A stretch of DNA of 64,000 nt from Pararhizobium capsulatum DSM 1112 (GTDB taxonomy: Bacteria; Pseudomonadota; Alphaproteobacteria; Rhizobiales; Rhizobiaceae). The stretch covers positions 3,540,001 through 3,604,000 of the forward strand of contig NZ_JAUSVF010000001.1 in NCBI RefSeq assembly GCF_030814475.1, in the 5' to 3' direction. Position 1 is the first letter of the stretch. Each line of letters begins with the position of its first letter. A program made the position numbers and the translations under genes. This document shows, piece by piece, positions 36,032-44,482 of the stretch. Under the pieces are notes generated by a model. The model did not search any database and had not been told where the DNA came from. It saw nothing but the letters and a program-made list of their open reading frames with translations.

Positions 36032-36861
36032 AACGCCCACTCCGGTTTGCGGTCGAGCACCGGAAGAGGATGCCGGGTTGAGCCGATGGTCGGCATGCAG
36101 TTGAGCAGGCCTTGCGTATAGGGATGTTTTGCGTTGGCGAGATCGCCCGCGGCCAGCTCCTCGACGATACGGCCAGCATACATGACGATCACTCGGTCGC
36201 AGAAGGAAGATACGAGCCGAAGATCATGGGAGATGAAGATCAGCCCCATGCCTCGCTCGGCCACCAGCTTGTCGAGAACCGACAGCACTTCGAGCTGCAC
36301 GGTCACGTCGAGTGCCGAGGTCGGTTCGTCGGCAATCAGCATCTCGGGGCCGGCAACCAGCATCATGGCGATCATCGCGCGCTGGCCCATACCGCCTGAA
36401 ACCTCGTGTGGATGCAGGTCGAAGACGCGGGCCGCGTCGCGGATCTGCACGGCTTCCAGCATGGCAATAGCCCGGTCGCGGGCCTCGCGCTTGCCGATGT
36501 TTTCATGGGTGCGCAGGGTCTCGACGATCTGGCGGCCGATACTCATGACAGGGTTCAGCGAGTATTTCGGATCCTGCAGGATCATGGCGATGCGATTGCC
36601 ACGCAGAGCCCGCTTCTGGCGAGGGGATGCGGAGACGAGATCTATGCCGTCGAAATTCAGAGTCTTTGCCGAAATTTTGGCGTGGGCCGGGGTAAGCCCC
36701 ATGATTGCCCTGCCCGTCTGCGACTTGCCGGAACCGCTCTCGCCGACAATGCCAAGCCGCTCGCGACCAAGCGTGAAGGAAACGCCGCGCACGGCCTCGA
36801 CCGTGCCGGTGCGCGTCGGGAAGGAAACCTTGAGATTATCGACCGTCAGAAGGGCGCTCAT
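36028..36861 (-). CDS. Peptide-type ABC transporter ATP-binding protein (DppD-like)
   Basis: This 277-residue ATPase has Walker A GESGSGKSQ (the final Gln is normal for DppD), the AMILQDPKYSLNPVM Q-loop region, signature VSGGMGQRAMIAMM and Walker B MLIADEPTSALD. The C-terminal AKHPYTQGLLNCMPTI region is typical of the oligo_HPY extension. Both ends overlap neighbouring genes by four bases (ATGA), implying translational coupling within the operon. Confidence 0.92.
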   Translation of the reverse strand: MSALLTVDNLKVSFPTRTGTVEAVRGVSFTLGRERLGIVGESGSGKSQTGRAIMGLTPAHAKISAKTLNFDGIDLVSASPRQKRALRGNRIAMILQDPKYSLNPVMSIGRQIVETLRTHENIGKREARDRAIAMLEAVQIRDAARVFDLHPHEVSGGMGQRAMIAMMLVAGPEMLIADEPTSALDVTVQLEVLSVLDKLVAERGMGLIFISHDLRLVSSFCDRVIVMYAGRIVEELAAGDLANAKHPYTQGLLNCMPTIGSTRHPLPVLDRKPEWAL

Positions 36862-37793
36862 TGACCGCTCTCCCGCGGGTCGAGCGCATCGCGCAGGCCA
36901 TCGCCGAGAAGGTTGAAGCCGAGACTGACAATCAGGATGGCAATGCCCGGCATGGTCGCGACCCACCACTGGTCGAGGATGAAGCGGCGGCCGGATGCGA
37001 TCATCGCGCCCCATTCGGGCAGCGGCGGTTGGGCACCAAGGCCAAGGAAGCTCAGACCGGCGGCCGTAAGGATAATGCCGGCCATATCGAGCGTGACGCG
37101 CACGATGAGCGAGGACATGCACATCGGCATGACATGGCGCAACACAATGCGGAAGGGCGAAGCGCCCATAAGCCGGACGGCGGCAATATAGTCGGAGTTA
37201 CGCACCGTCAGCGTCTCGGCACGGGCGATGCGGGCATAGGGCGGCCAGGAGGTGATGGCGATGGCGAGGATGGCGTTTTCGATGCCGGGTCCCAACGCCG
37301 CAACAAAGGCGAGTGCCAGTACGAGCTTCGGAAAGGCAAGGAAGATATCGGTGATGCGCATCAAAACCGCATCAACCCAGCCGCCGACATAGCCGGAGAC
37401 CGTGCCGACAAGCAGCCCGACCGGGGCTGCGATAACAGCGACCAGCACGATGACAAACAATGTCAGGCGCGAGCCATGCAGCAGGCGCGAGAGGATATCC
37501 CTGCCCTGATCGTCGGTGCCGAGCAGATAGCCTTGCGCCCCCGGCGGCAGCAGACGGGCGCCGGCCAGATTGCCGATGACCGGATCATGGGGTGACAACA
37601 CATCGGCAAAGATCGCGATCAACACGAGGGCAACGATGATCAGAAGGCCGAGAACGGCGAGACGGTTCGACGAGAAGCGCAGCCAGGTCATGTAGGCCCG
37701 GCCGAGGCGGGCCTGCGCGCGCGATTGCGGCCGGTCGGACAGTAGCCATTCGCGGCGACTTGCAGGGCGTTGGGGGGACGGGGCGATGCTCAT
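36858..37793 (-). CDS. Peptide-type ABC transporter permease (DppC-like)
   Basis: This 311-residue inner-membrane permease has an N-terminal cytoplasmic extension, a first helix at about residues 47-70, and then a GTDDQGRDILSRLLHGSR loop diagnostic of DppC-type permeases. The coupling helix region AAVRLMGASPFRIVLRHVMP contacts the ATPases. The gene overlaps both the DppB-like and DppD-like genes by four bases. Confidence 0.92.
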   Translation of the reverse strand: MSIAPSPQRPASRREWLLSDRPQSRAQARLGRAYMTWLRFSSNRLAVLGLLIIVALVLIAIFADVLSPHDPVIGNLAGARLLPPGAQGYLLGTDDQGRDILSRLLHGSRLTLFVIVLVAVIAAPVGLLVGTVSGYVGGWVDAVLMRITDIFLAFPKLVLALAFVAALGPGIENAILAIAITSWPPYARIARAETLTVRNSDYIAAVRLMGASPFRIVLRHVMPMCMSSLIVRVTLDMAGIILTAAGLSFLGLGAQPPLPEWGAMIASGRRFILDQWWVATMPGIAILIVSLGFNLLGDGLRDALDPRESGQ

Positions 37794-38857
37794 CGTACGC
37801 GCGTCCTTGGGTCAAGCGTCCGGTAGAGAAGATCGGACAGGATGTTGATGGCAATGAACACCGAACCGATGATAATCGTGCCGCCAAGCACGGCGTTCAT
37901 ATCGGCGTTCTGCAGCGAATTGGTGATGTAGAGACCGAGTCCCGGCCAGGAGAAGACGGTTTCGATCAAAACCGAGCCTTCGAGAAGCCCGGCATAGGAA
38001 AGCGCAATCACGGTCACCAGCGGCACCGCGGCGTTGCGCAGTGCGTGTCCCCAGATGATGCGGGTTTCCGAGAGACCTTTGGCACGGGCGGCGACGATAT
38101 ATTCCTGCGACAGCTCGTTCAGCATGAAGCTGCGCGTCATGCGGCTGATATAGGCGAGCGAGAAATAACCCAGCAAACCAGCAGGCAGGATGATGTGGCG
38201 AAAAACATCGACGAACACGTCCCATTGCCCCTGCCAGAGAGAATCGAGCAGGTAGAAGCCGGTTACCGGCGTAAAACTGTATTCGTAGACGATGTCAATG
38301 CGACCGGGAAATGCGATCCATTGCAGCTTGGCGTAGAAGAACAGCAGGGCCAGCAGTGCCAGCCAGAAGATCGGCACGGAATAGCCGATGAGACCGACGA
38401 CGCGCACGACCTGGTCAGCAATGCTGCCACGCTTGACGGCGGCAAGCACGCCGAGCGGCACACCAACGAGACTACCGATCAGGGTGCCCACCGTGGCAAG
38501 CTCTATCGTGGCCGGGAAGACGCGGCGGATATCGGCCATGACCGGATTAGTCGTCAGCACCGAGGTGCCGAAATTGCCGGTCAGCGCATCACGGATATAA
38601 TAAAAGAACTGCACATAGAGCGGCCTGTTGAGCCCCATTTCCTCGCGCACGCGCTCCACCACATGGGCGGGCGCCCGGTCGCCGAGAACGGCCAGCACCG
38701 GATCGATGGGGATGACACGGCCAATGAAGAAGGTCACGGCGAGAAGGCCGAGATAGGTGGTGACCATCACCACGAGAAACCGTGCGATGGTCGAAGCCCA
38801 ACCTTTGGCACGGGCGCGTTTGCGCCCGGCCAGTTGCGATGTTTCGGGAATGCTCAA
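37790..38857 (-). CDS. Peptide-type ABC transporter permease (DppB-like)
   Basis: This 355-residue permease has the DppB landmarks: a first helix followed by DPVLAVLGDRAP and VREEMGLNRPLYVQFFYYI, then the VAARAKGLSETRIIWGHALRNAAVP coupling loop and the ETVFSWPGLG segment. No ATG is available in a sensible place. The start is a TTG at 38857 with AAGGG about 8 nt upstream. The N-terminus has a basic extension before the first helix. Confidence 0.9.
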   Translation of the reverse strand: MSIPETSQLAGRKRARAKGWASTIARFLVVMVTTYLGLLAVTFFIGRVIPIDPVLAVLGDRAPAHVVERVREEMGLNRPLYVQFFYYIRDALTGNFGTSVLTTNPVMADIRRVFPATIELATVGTLIGSLVGVPLGVLAAVKRGSIADQVVRVVGLIGYSVPIFWLALLALLFFYAKLQWIAFPGRIDIVYEYSFTPVTGFYLLDSLWQGQWDVFVDVFRHIILPAGLLGYFSLAYISRMTRSFMLNELSQEYIVAARAKGLSETRIIWGHALRNAAVPLVTVIALSYAGLLEGSVLIETVFSWPGLGLYITNSLQNADMNAVLGGTIIIGSVFIAINILSDLLYRTLDPRTRVR

Positions 38858-38878
38858 CGGACTACCCTTGAAGGCCGA

Positions 38879-40522
38879 TTACTTGCTGATCGGACCGACA
38901 TAGTTGGTGTCGAAGCTCGGACCCAGCTTGAAGTCCTTGAGCTTGGCGCTGTAGCCGGCCACTTCCGTCTGCTGGAAGATGATCACGAACGGACCCTTTT
39001 CCAGAACAGCCTTCTGCAGCGACTTGTACATATCGGCGCGCTTGGCGCTGTCCTTTTCGAGGAGAGCAGCCTTGGATTCGTCCGAAAGCTCCTTCGGAAC
39101 ATCCCAGGCATTGCGCCAGGCGAGCGTCTTGTTCTTGCCTTCGTCCGAATTGTCGGGGTTGATCGTGAAGGTTTCCGAGTTCGAATTCGGATCGAAGTAA
39201 TCCTGGCCCCACTGACCGATATACATGTCGTGGGTGCGGGCGCGGTATTTGGTCAGCGTCTGCTTACCGTCACCGGGGATGATTTCGAGCTTCACGCCGG
39301 CCTGACCGAGCGTCTGCTGGAAGGATTCGGCAATACCGGTGACCGGCTGGGTGTTGCGCACGTCCATGGTGACGGTGAAGCCGTCGGCGAGACCGGCCTT
39401 GGCCAAGAGTTCCTTCGCCTTGGCAACGTCGAACTTGTAGGGATTTTCATCAAGCTCGCCGAGAACGCCCTTCGGCAGGAAGGTCTGGTGAATATCGCCG
39501 ATGCCCTTGATCAGGGTCGAGCCGATGGCATCATAGTCAACCAGATATTTGAAGGCTTCCACGACCTCAGGCTTGGCCAGGTTCTCGTTCTTCTGGTTGA
39601 GGCTGATGTAATAGACCGTCCCCTTCGGCGCTGCCGTGGTTGCAAGATCCGCGTTCTTGGAGATGGCCTCGAGATCGCCCGGCTCCAGGTTGCGCGCGAT
39701 ATCGATATCGCCGGCTTCCAGCGCCAGACGCTGACCGGAGCTTTCCTTCATGTGACGATAGATGACGCGGGTGAGCGGCGCCTTGGTGCCGTGATAGTTG
39801 TCGTTACGCTCCAGCACGACGACTTCGTTGGCGCGCCATTCACGCATCTTGAAAGCACCGGAGCCGGCATAGCCAGTCTTCAGCCAGGCGTTGCCGAAAT
39901 CATTGTCGTACTTGTATTCGTCAGACGGGGTAACGGCGGCAACGTGCTCAAGGACAAGCTTCTTGTCGACGACTGAGGCAACCGTTGCCGTCAGGCAGTT
40001 CAGGACAAAGCTCGGCGCATAGGGCTTGTCGACCGTGAAGACGAAGGTGCCTTCGTCAGCAGCCTTTGCCTTTTCTGTAACATTGTCGCCGGAGAGGCCA
40101 AACTGGGTGAGGATGAAAGCCGGGCTCTTGTCGAGCTTGACAGCACGCTCGAAGGAAAAGGCGACGTCGTCAGCGGTGATCGGGTTGCCGGAGGCGAACT
40201 TCAGGCCCTGCTTCAGCTTGAAGGTATAGGTCAGGCCGTCGTCGGAAACGGTCCAGCTGTCGGCGAGATCGCCAACGATCTTGGACGTGTCGTTGAGGTC
40301 GAGGCGCACCAGCAGATCGTAGGTGTTGCTGGTGACTTCAGCCGTCGAAAGCTCGAAAGCTTCGCCCGGATCCATGGTGATGATGTCGTCGATAGCGAAG
40401 CCCTCAACCAGCGTATCGGCCGGAGTGACGGCAAAGGCCGGAGCGGCTGCCAGAAGTGCGAGCGACATGGCGGCACCCGTTGTCAGCATGCGCATGTGAC
40501 GGCTGAAAATCTGCATCTGCAT
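38879..40522 (-). CDS. Peptide-type ABC transporter substrate-binding protein
   Basis: This 547-residue periplasmic protein of the SBP_bac_5 family has a signal peptide (residues 1-31, cleavage after APAFA). It contains the typical WTVSDDGLTYTFKLKQGLKFASGNPITADDVAFSFERA-type region in the N-terminal lobe. It captures di- or oligopeptides or related ligands for the DppBCDF-like importer. The clustered M19 dipeptidase suggests dipeptides, perhaps with D-residues. It heads the operon's transporter genes, 52 nt after the dipeptidase gene. Confidence 0.92.
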   Translation of the reverse strand: MQMQIFSRHMRMLTTGAAMSLALLAAAPAFAVTPADTLVEGFAIDDIITMDPGEAFELSTAEVTSNTYDLLVRLDLNDTSKIVGDLADSWTVSDDGLTYTFKLKQGLKFASGNPITADDVAFSFERAVKLDKSPAFILTQFGLSGDNVTEKAKAADEGTFVFTVDKPYAPSFVLNCLTATVASVVDKKLVLEHVAAVTPSDEYKYDNDFGNAWLKTGYAGSGAFKMREWRANEVVVLERNDNYHGTKAPLTRVIYRHMKESSGQRLALEAGDIDIARNLEPGDLEAISKNADLATTAAPKGTVYYISLNQKNENLAKPEVVEAFKYLVDYDAIGSTLIKGIGDIHQTFLPKGVLGELDENPYKFDVAKAKELLAKAGLADGFTVTMDVRNTQPVTGIAESFQQTLGQAGVKLEIIPGDGKQTLTKYRARTHDMYIGQWGQDYFDPNSNSETFTINPDNSDEGKNKTLAWRNAWDVPKELSDESKAALLEKDSAKRADMYKSLQKAVLEKGPFVIIFQQTEVAGYSAKLKDFKLGPSFDTNYVGPISK

Positions 40523-40574
40523 TTTCGTTCCCTCTTGTTTAAGTCTTTGATGACTCTTGATTTAGTCTCTTGGA

Positions 40575-41630
40575 TCAGGCGGCTTCGTGCCAGGCCTGAC
40601 CCAAAACGCGCAGCCAGTTTTCCCGGCATATTTTTATGAGTTCCTGTTCACCATATCCGGCAGCGGAAAGAGCGGCAATCAGACTCTGGTTGCCGGCGGC
40701 ATCAGCGATCTCTTCCGGAATGGTTGCACCGTCGAAGTCCGATCCAAGTGCCACGCAATCGATGCCGATGCGCTCGACGAGATAATCGACATGACGCACC
40801 ATATCGGACAGCGGCGTCCTGGCATTCTCCTGCCCATCCGGCCGCAGCATGGTCGTCGCGTAGTTGAGACCAACCAGCCCCTTGCTCTCGCGGATCGCGT
40901 CTAGCTGCTTGTCCGTCAGGTTGCGGGCGACGGGCGTCAGGGCGTGAGCGTTGGAATGGCTGGCAATCAGCGGCTGGTCAGATGTCCTGGCGACATCCCA
41001 GAAGCCTTTTTCCGTGATATGAGCGAGATCGATGAGGATGCCGAGACGATTGCATTCCTTGACGAGAGCAAAACCGGCATCGGTCAGGCCCGGCGCTGTA
41101 TCCGGGTCCATCGGATAGGCAAAGGGCACGCCATGCCCAAAGATGTTGTGGCGGCTCCAGACCGGGCCAAGCGACCGCAGGCCAGCCGCGTAAAAGGTTT
41201 CGAGCGCGGCAAGATCCGCACCGATTGCCTCGCAGCCTTCCATGTGCATGACGGCGGCGAAGATGCCGTCAGTCATCGCCTTGCGGATATCTGAGGTTGA
41301 GCGGCAAAGCCTCCAGGCCCCTGCCCTGTCGAGACGCAGTGCGATAGCGGCAAATTCAAGCGCAATATCGAGCGACGGCTGGCGTTCAAGCGGCTCCGAG
41401 AGCGGCGTTACGTAACGGCCATTTTCATCCGGTGTCTTCAACACCACGCCGTCGGAGGGAATGTAGATGGCGCAGAGACCGCCGGCGAGGCCGCCCTTGC
41501 GAGCGCGGGGACCATCGATATGCCCACTGTCGATCCCATCGACGAATTCCGAAACCGGATCAGCACCCTTGGCCGCATTGGCCCAAAGCCGCAGCAGCAC
41601 GTCGTTATGGCCGTCGAAAACCGCCTGCAT
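40575..41630 (-). CDS. Membrane dipeptidase family zinc peptidase (M19)
   Basis: This 351-residue enzyme belongs to peptidase family M19 (renal dipeptidase). Metal ligands are visible as His and Asp in FDGHNDVLLRL, the Glu in MHMEGCEAIG, and the His residues of DLAHITEKG and IASHSNAHALTP. The substrate Asp lies in GSDFDGATIP. It hydrolyses dipeptides, including L-D forms. As the first gene of the operon with a dipeptide-type importer, it would degrade the imported substrates; no signal peptide is visible, so it acts in the cytoplasm. Confidence 0.9.
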   Translation of the reverse strand: MQAVFDGHNDVLLRLWANAAKGADPVSEFVDGIDSGHIDGPRARKGGLAGGLCAIYIPSDGVVLKTPDENGRYVTPLSEPLERQPSLDIALEFAAIALRLDRAGAWRLCRSTSDIRKAMTDGIFAAVMHMEGCEAIGADLAALETFYAAGLRSLGPVWSRHNIFGHGVPFAYPMDPDTAPGLTDAGFALVKECNRLGILIDLAHITEKGFWDVARTSDQPLIASHSNAHALTPVARNLTDKQLDAIRESKGLVGLNYATTMLRPDGQENARTPLSDMVRHVDYLVERIGIDCVALGSDFDGATIPEEIADAAGNQSLIAALSAAGYGEQELIKICRENWLRVLGQAWHEAA

Positions 41631-41935
41631 GAAAGAGAATTCCTCGCATTATCAACATATTGAGCAGAAACAGAGCTGCCATTCGCATCTGCGAACTGAC
41701 GGATGCTAGACAATCCTTTCAAGTATGACAATTGCGCAAATTCGTTTTTATACAGATGGTCAACAACGTCCTTGTCGCCGCGGTATCCGGCTGCCGTCAT
41801 CCCGGCGTCACAATGGTGTCCTCGGCGCAACGCAATCAAAAATAGCGTTGGCAATAGTAACAAAGGTTAAAATTCAAGTTGCATGGCGGGCGAATTTGAC
41901 AATGCTGCAGCGAGTGTTGCGAGGGGTTGCGTATT
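41631..41935. other. 305-nt divergent intergenic region
   Basis: No gene is visible. It separates the dipeptidase operon from the alpha/beta hydrolase gene and must hold both promoters. A TTGACA occurs at 41895-41900 but lacks a convincing -10 at normal spacing. Confidence 0.45.
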
Positions 41936-43201
41936 ATGTTCGTCTGGTCATCGATATGCGAAGCCAAAGGCATGCGGCTTGCTGCGCAAATGATCTTTCT
42001 TGCGACGGCACTATCGCTGACGGGCTGCGCCAGCCGCGCTGTCGGCGTACTCGTTCCCTCCGGCACGGCAAGCGACGCGACCAAGGTTGACCTCCTGGTT
42101 GCCACAACGCGCGCGCCCTCTGCCGACCCGGGCGTGCTCTTCGGCGGCGAACGGGCAGATCATGTGACGGCAGCAGAGATCGTCGTTTCCATACCGCCCG
42201 AGAAGAACCGGAAAGTTGGCCAGGTGCAATGGCCGAAAAAACTTCCGGCCGATCCGGAGCATGACTTTTCGACGGTCAGCGTCAAACCCCTGGCCGACTT
42301 CGCCGACGCGCGGTACTGGCTGAAGGAGAGAATGCCGAAAAGCCGGCGCGTGCTGGTTTTTGTCCACGGCTTCAACAACCGCTACGAAGATGCTGTCTAT
42401 CGCTACGCGCAGATCGTTCACGATTCCAAGACCGACGTTGCGCCAGTGATCTTCACCTGGCCCTCGCGCGCCAGCGTCTTCGACTACAACTACGACAAGG
42501 AAAGCACCAACTACTCGCGCGATGCGCTGGAACGTTTGCTGAGAAACGCTGCCGATGATCCTTCAGTTGGTGAAATCACCGTGATGGCCCACTCCATGGG
42601 CTCCTGGCTGACAATCGAGGCACTGCGCCAGATGGCAATCCGCGATGGCCGCGTGAAGCCGAAGATCAAGGACGTCATCCTGGCATCGCCGGATCTGGAC
42701 GTCGATGTCTTCAAGACTCAGTGGTTGGCCATGGGGCCTGACAAGCCCAAATTCACGATTTTCGTGTCACGCGACGATCGTGCGCTGGCGCTTTCGCGCC
42801 GGATCTCCGGCAATGTCGATCGTGTGGGCCAGATCGATCCCTCGCAGGAGCCTTATCGCTCGGCGCTTGAAAGATCGGGCATCACCGTTATCGACCTGAC
42901 AGCGGTCAAGAGCGGAGACAAGCTCAATCACGGCAAGTTCGCGGAAAGCCCGGAAGTGGTGCGGCTTCTGGGCGACCGGCTGATCGAGGGCCAGACGGTT
43001 ACCGATTCCAATATCGGCTTCGGCGACAGGCTTGGCGCGGTGGCCCTCGGCACCGCGCAGACCGTCGGAAGCGCCGCCAGCCTCGCCGTCAGCGCCCCCA
43101 TCCTGATCTTCGATCCGAACACGCGGCAAAACTACAAGGGCCAGATCGACCGGCTGAACACCAGCGCCGGCAACACGCTGACCACTGCTGTAGGGGAGTA
43201 A
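41936..43201 (+). CDS. Alpha/beta hydrolase (DUF900 family) lipoprotein
   Basis: This 421-residue protein has a lipoprotein signal (hydrophobic IFLATALSLTGC, cysteine at residue 31) and a DUF900 alpha/beta hydrolase core. RRVLVFVHGFNNRYEDAVYRYAQ gives the oxyanion region, and VMAHSMGSWLTIEAL is the nucleophile elbow with Ser in AHSMG. The ATG at 41936 has GAGGGG 9 nt upstream; an ATG 12 codons later would give a shorter n-region but lacks a spaced site. It is followed after one base by a DUF4105 gene and is probably cotranscribed with it. It likely acts as an esterase at the periplasmic face of a membrane; the substrate is unknown. Confidence 0.82.
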   Translation: MFVWSSICEAKGMRLAAQMIFLATALSLTGCASRAVGVLVPSGTASDATKVDLLVATTRAPSADPGVLFGGERADHVTAAEIVVSIPPEKNRKVGQVQWPKKLPADPEHDFSTVSVKPLADFADARYWLKERMPKSRRVLVFVHGFNNRYEDAVYRYAQIVHDSKTDVAPVIFTWPSRASVFDYNYDKESTNYSRDALERLLRNAADDPSVGEITVMAHSMGSWLTIEALRQMAIRDGRVKPKIKDVILASPDLDVDVFKTQWLAMGPDKPKFTIFVSRDDRALALSRRISGNVDRVGQIDPSQEPYRSALERSGITVIDLTAVKSGDKLNHGKFAESPEVVRLLGDRLIEGQTVTDSNIGFGDRLGAVALGTAQTVGSAASLAVSAPILIFDPNTRQNYKGQIDRLNTSAGNTLTTAVGE

Positions 43202-43202
43202 G

Positions 43203-44234
43203 ATGTCTGGAGGGACACGATCGACCTTCCGTCGGCTGATCAGCGCCGGAACATGGATTGTGTTGTTCGCACTCGTCGCGGCAACCAGCGTCTGGGGTGG
43301 CTTCGCTCTTTCCTATCGCTTCCCCGGCGGGCGGGGTGCAGGCACGACAGCAGCCGCCGTTTGGGCGCTGGCATCACTGGCCGTGCTGGCCCTCATTTGC
43401 TTGCGGCGACGGCGCATTCCGTCCCTGTTCGTCTATGGACTGCTATTTGTTGCCTTGCTGGTCTGGTGGAACACGGTCAAGCCCAGCAACACGCGCGATT
43501 GGGCCGACGAAGTCGGCCAAATGACCACCGGAACAGTTGTCGGGAACCGCGTAGACCTGCACAACGTCCGCAACTTTCACTGGCGCACCGAGGCCGACTA
43601 CGATGTCGCATGGGAAGATCGCAGCTACCAGCTGGACCAGGTCGTTTCGGTCGATCTCCTGCTATCCTACTGGTCAAGCCCCGCGATTGCCCACACGCTC
43701 ATTTCCTTCGGATTCTCGGATGGCCGATTCGTGACCTATTCCGTCGAGATCCGAAAAGAGCGCGGCGAGGCCTTCTCCGAGATCGGCGGATTCTTCAAGC
43801 AATTCGAAACCAGCGTGATCGCCGCAGATGAGCGCGATATCGTTCTCCTGCGAACCAATATCCGCAAGGAAGACGTTTACCTCTATCGCATCAACATGCC
43901 GGCTGCCGCTATCCGCTCGCTGTTTCTCGCCTATGTTGAAAAAACCAACGAGCTGGCAGCCGAGCCCAGTTTCTACAATACCGTGACGGCCAATTGCACA
44001 ACGATTGTCTACCAGATGGTGGCGCGCATCGTGGATGGCCTGCCAATCGACTACCGGCTGCTCTTCTCCGGCTATCTGCCCGATTATATTGCCACTGTTG
44101 GAGGCTTTACGCCGGGCTTTGATCTCACCCAGCTCAGGGCCGGCGGCGCGATCAGCAGACGCGGCCAGGAAGCTGGCGATACGCCGGAGTTCTCGAAGGC
44201 AATCCGCGTCGGCGTGCCCGGCATCGGCGGCTAG
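43203..44234 (+). CDS. DUF4105 domain-containing membrane protein
   Basis: This 343-residue protein has three N-terminal hydrophobic helices (about residues 15-37, 47-66 and 72-89) and a periplasmic DUF4105 domain starting near residue 105. In that domain the FYNTVTANCTTIVYQMV segment supplies the conserved Asn-Cys-Thr. DUF4105 is thought to be related to papain-like NlpC/P60 hydrolases, but its activity is not established. It starts one base after the hydrolase gene. Its TAG stop codon (44232-44234) forms the first bases of a MITE-like repeat. Confidence 0.85.
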   Translation: MSGGTRSTFRRLISAGTWIVLFALVAATSVWGGFALSYRFPGGRGAGTTAAAVWALASLAVLALICLRRRRIPSLFVYGLLFVALLVWWNTVKPSNTRDWADEVGQMTTGTVVGNRVDLHNVRNFHWRTEADYDVAWEDRSYQLDQVVSVDLLLSYWSSPAIAHTLISFGFSDGRFVTYSVEIRKERGEAFSEIGGFFKQFETSVIAADERDIVLLRTNIRKEDVYLYRINMPAAAIRSLFLAYVEKTNELAAEPSFYNTVTANCTTIVYQMVARIVDGLPIDYRLLFSGYLPDYIATVGGFTPGFDLTQLRAGGAISRRGQEAGDTPEFSKAIRVGVPGIGG

Positions 44235-44419
44235 CGCTTCATTGTTAAATGGAACCATTCTGCCGGAAGGAATTTCGGCCAGGACCAAGGACGCTGGCGA
44301 AGAGCGCAGCCGAAGTTGCGGTCGAGACGGCGGCCGACGGGTTGGCTCAAACCGGCCGTCCACTTTGTCGGCCGGCTTGAGCCAACAGAATTGCTTCCAT
44401 TTAACAATGAAACGCTCTA
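44232..44419. mobile_element. MITE-like palindromic element (188 bp)
   Basis: Terminal inverted repeats of about 31-34 bp (left 44232-44262, right 44386-44419) share TTCATTGTTAAATGGAA and the outer TAG...CTA ends, with a few mismatches. Inside the right half, a second inverted repeat (44341-44358 with 44369-44386, GTTGGCTCAA...) forms an 18-bp stem with one mismatch. No coding capacity is present. This layout fits a non-autonomous element or a large intergenic palindromic repeat; flanking target duplications are not obvious. Confidence 0.75.
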
Positions 44420-44459
44420 CCCGCAATTTCATTCCAGTCGCCACGATTTTACGATAAGC

Positions 44460-44475
44460 TTCCCTGAAAAGGGAA
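44460..44475 (+). promoter_or_regulatory. Hairpin covering the LacI-family gene ribosome-binding site
   Basis: TTCCCT-GAAA-AGGGAA forms a 6-bp stem with a GNRA tetraloop. Its 3' arm is the AGGGAA Shine-Dalgarno sequence of the regulator gene starting at 44483, so folding would limit translation. Confidence 0.6.
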
Positions 44476-44482
44476 TTTATGC

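Noticed and set aside
37760..39976. A 738-codon open frame on the plus strand
   Set aside because: It is antisense to the permease and binding-protein genes of the dipeptide importer, has no recognisable family, and is a by-product of high GC content.
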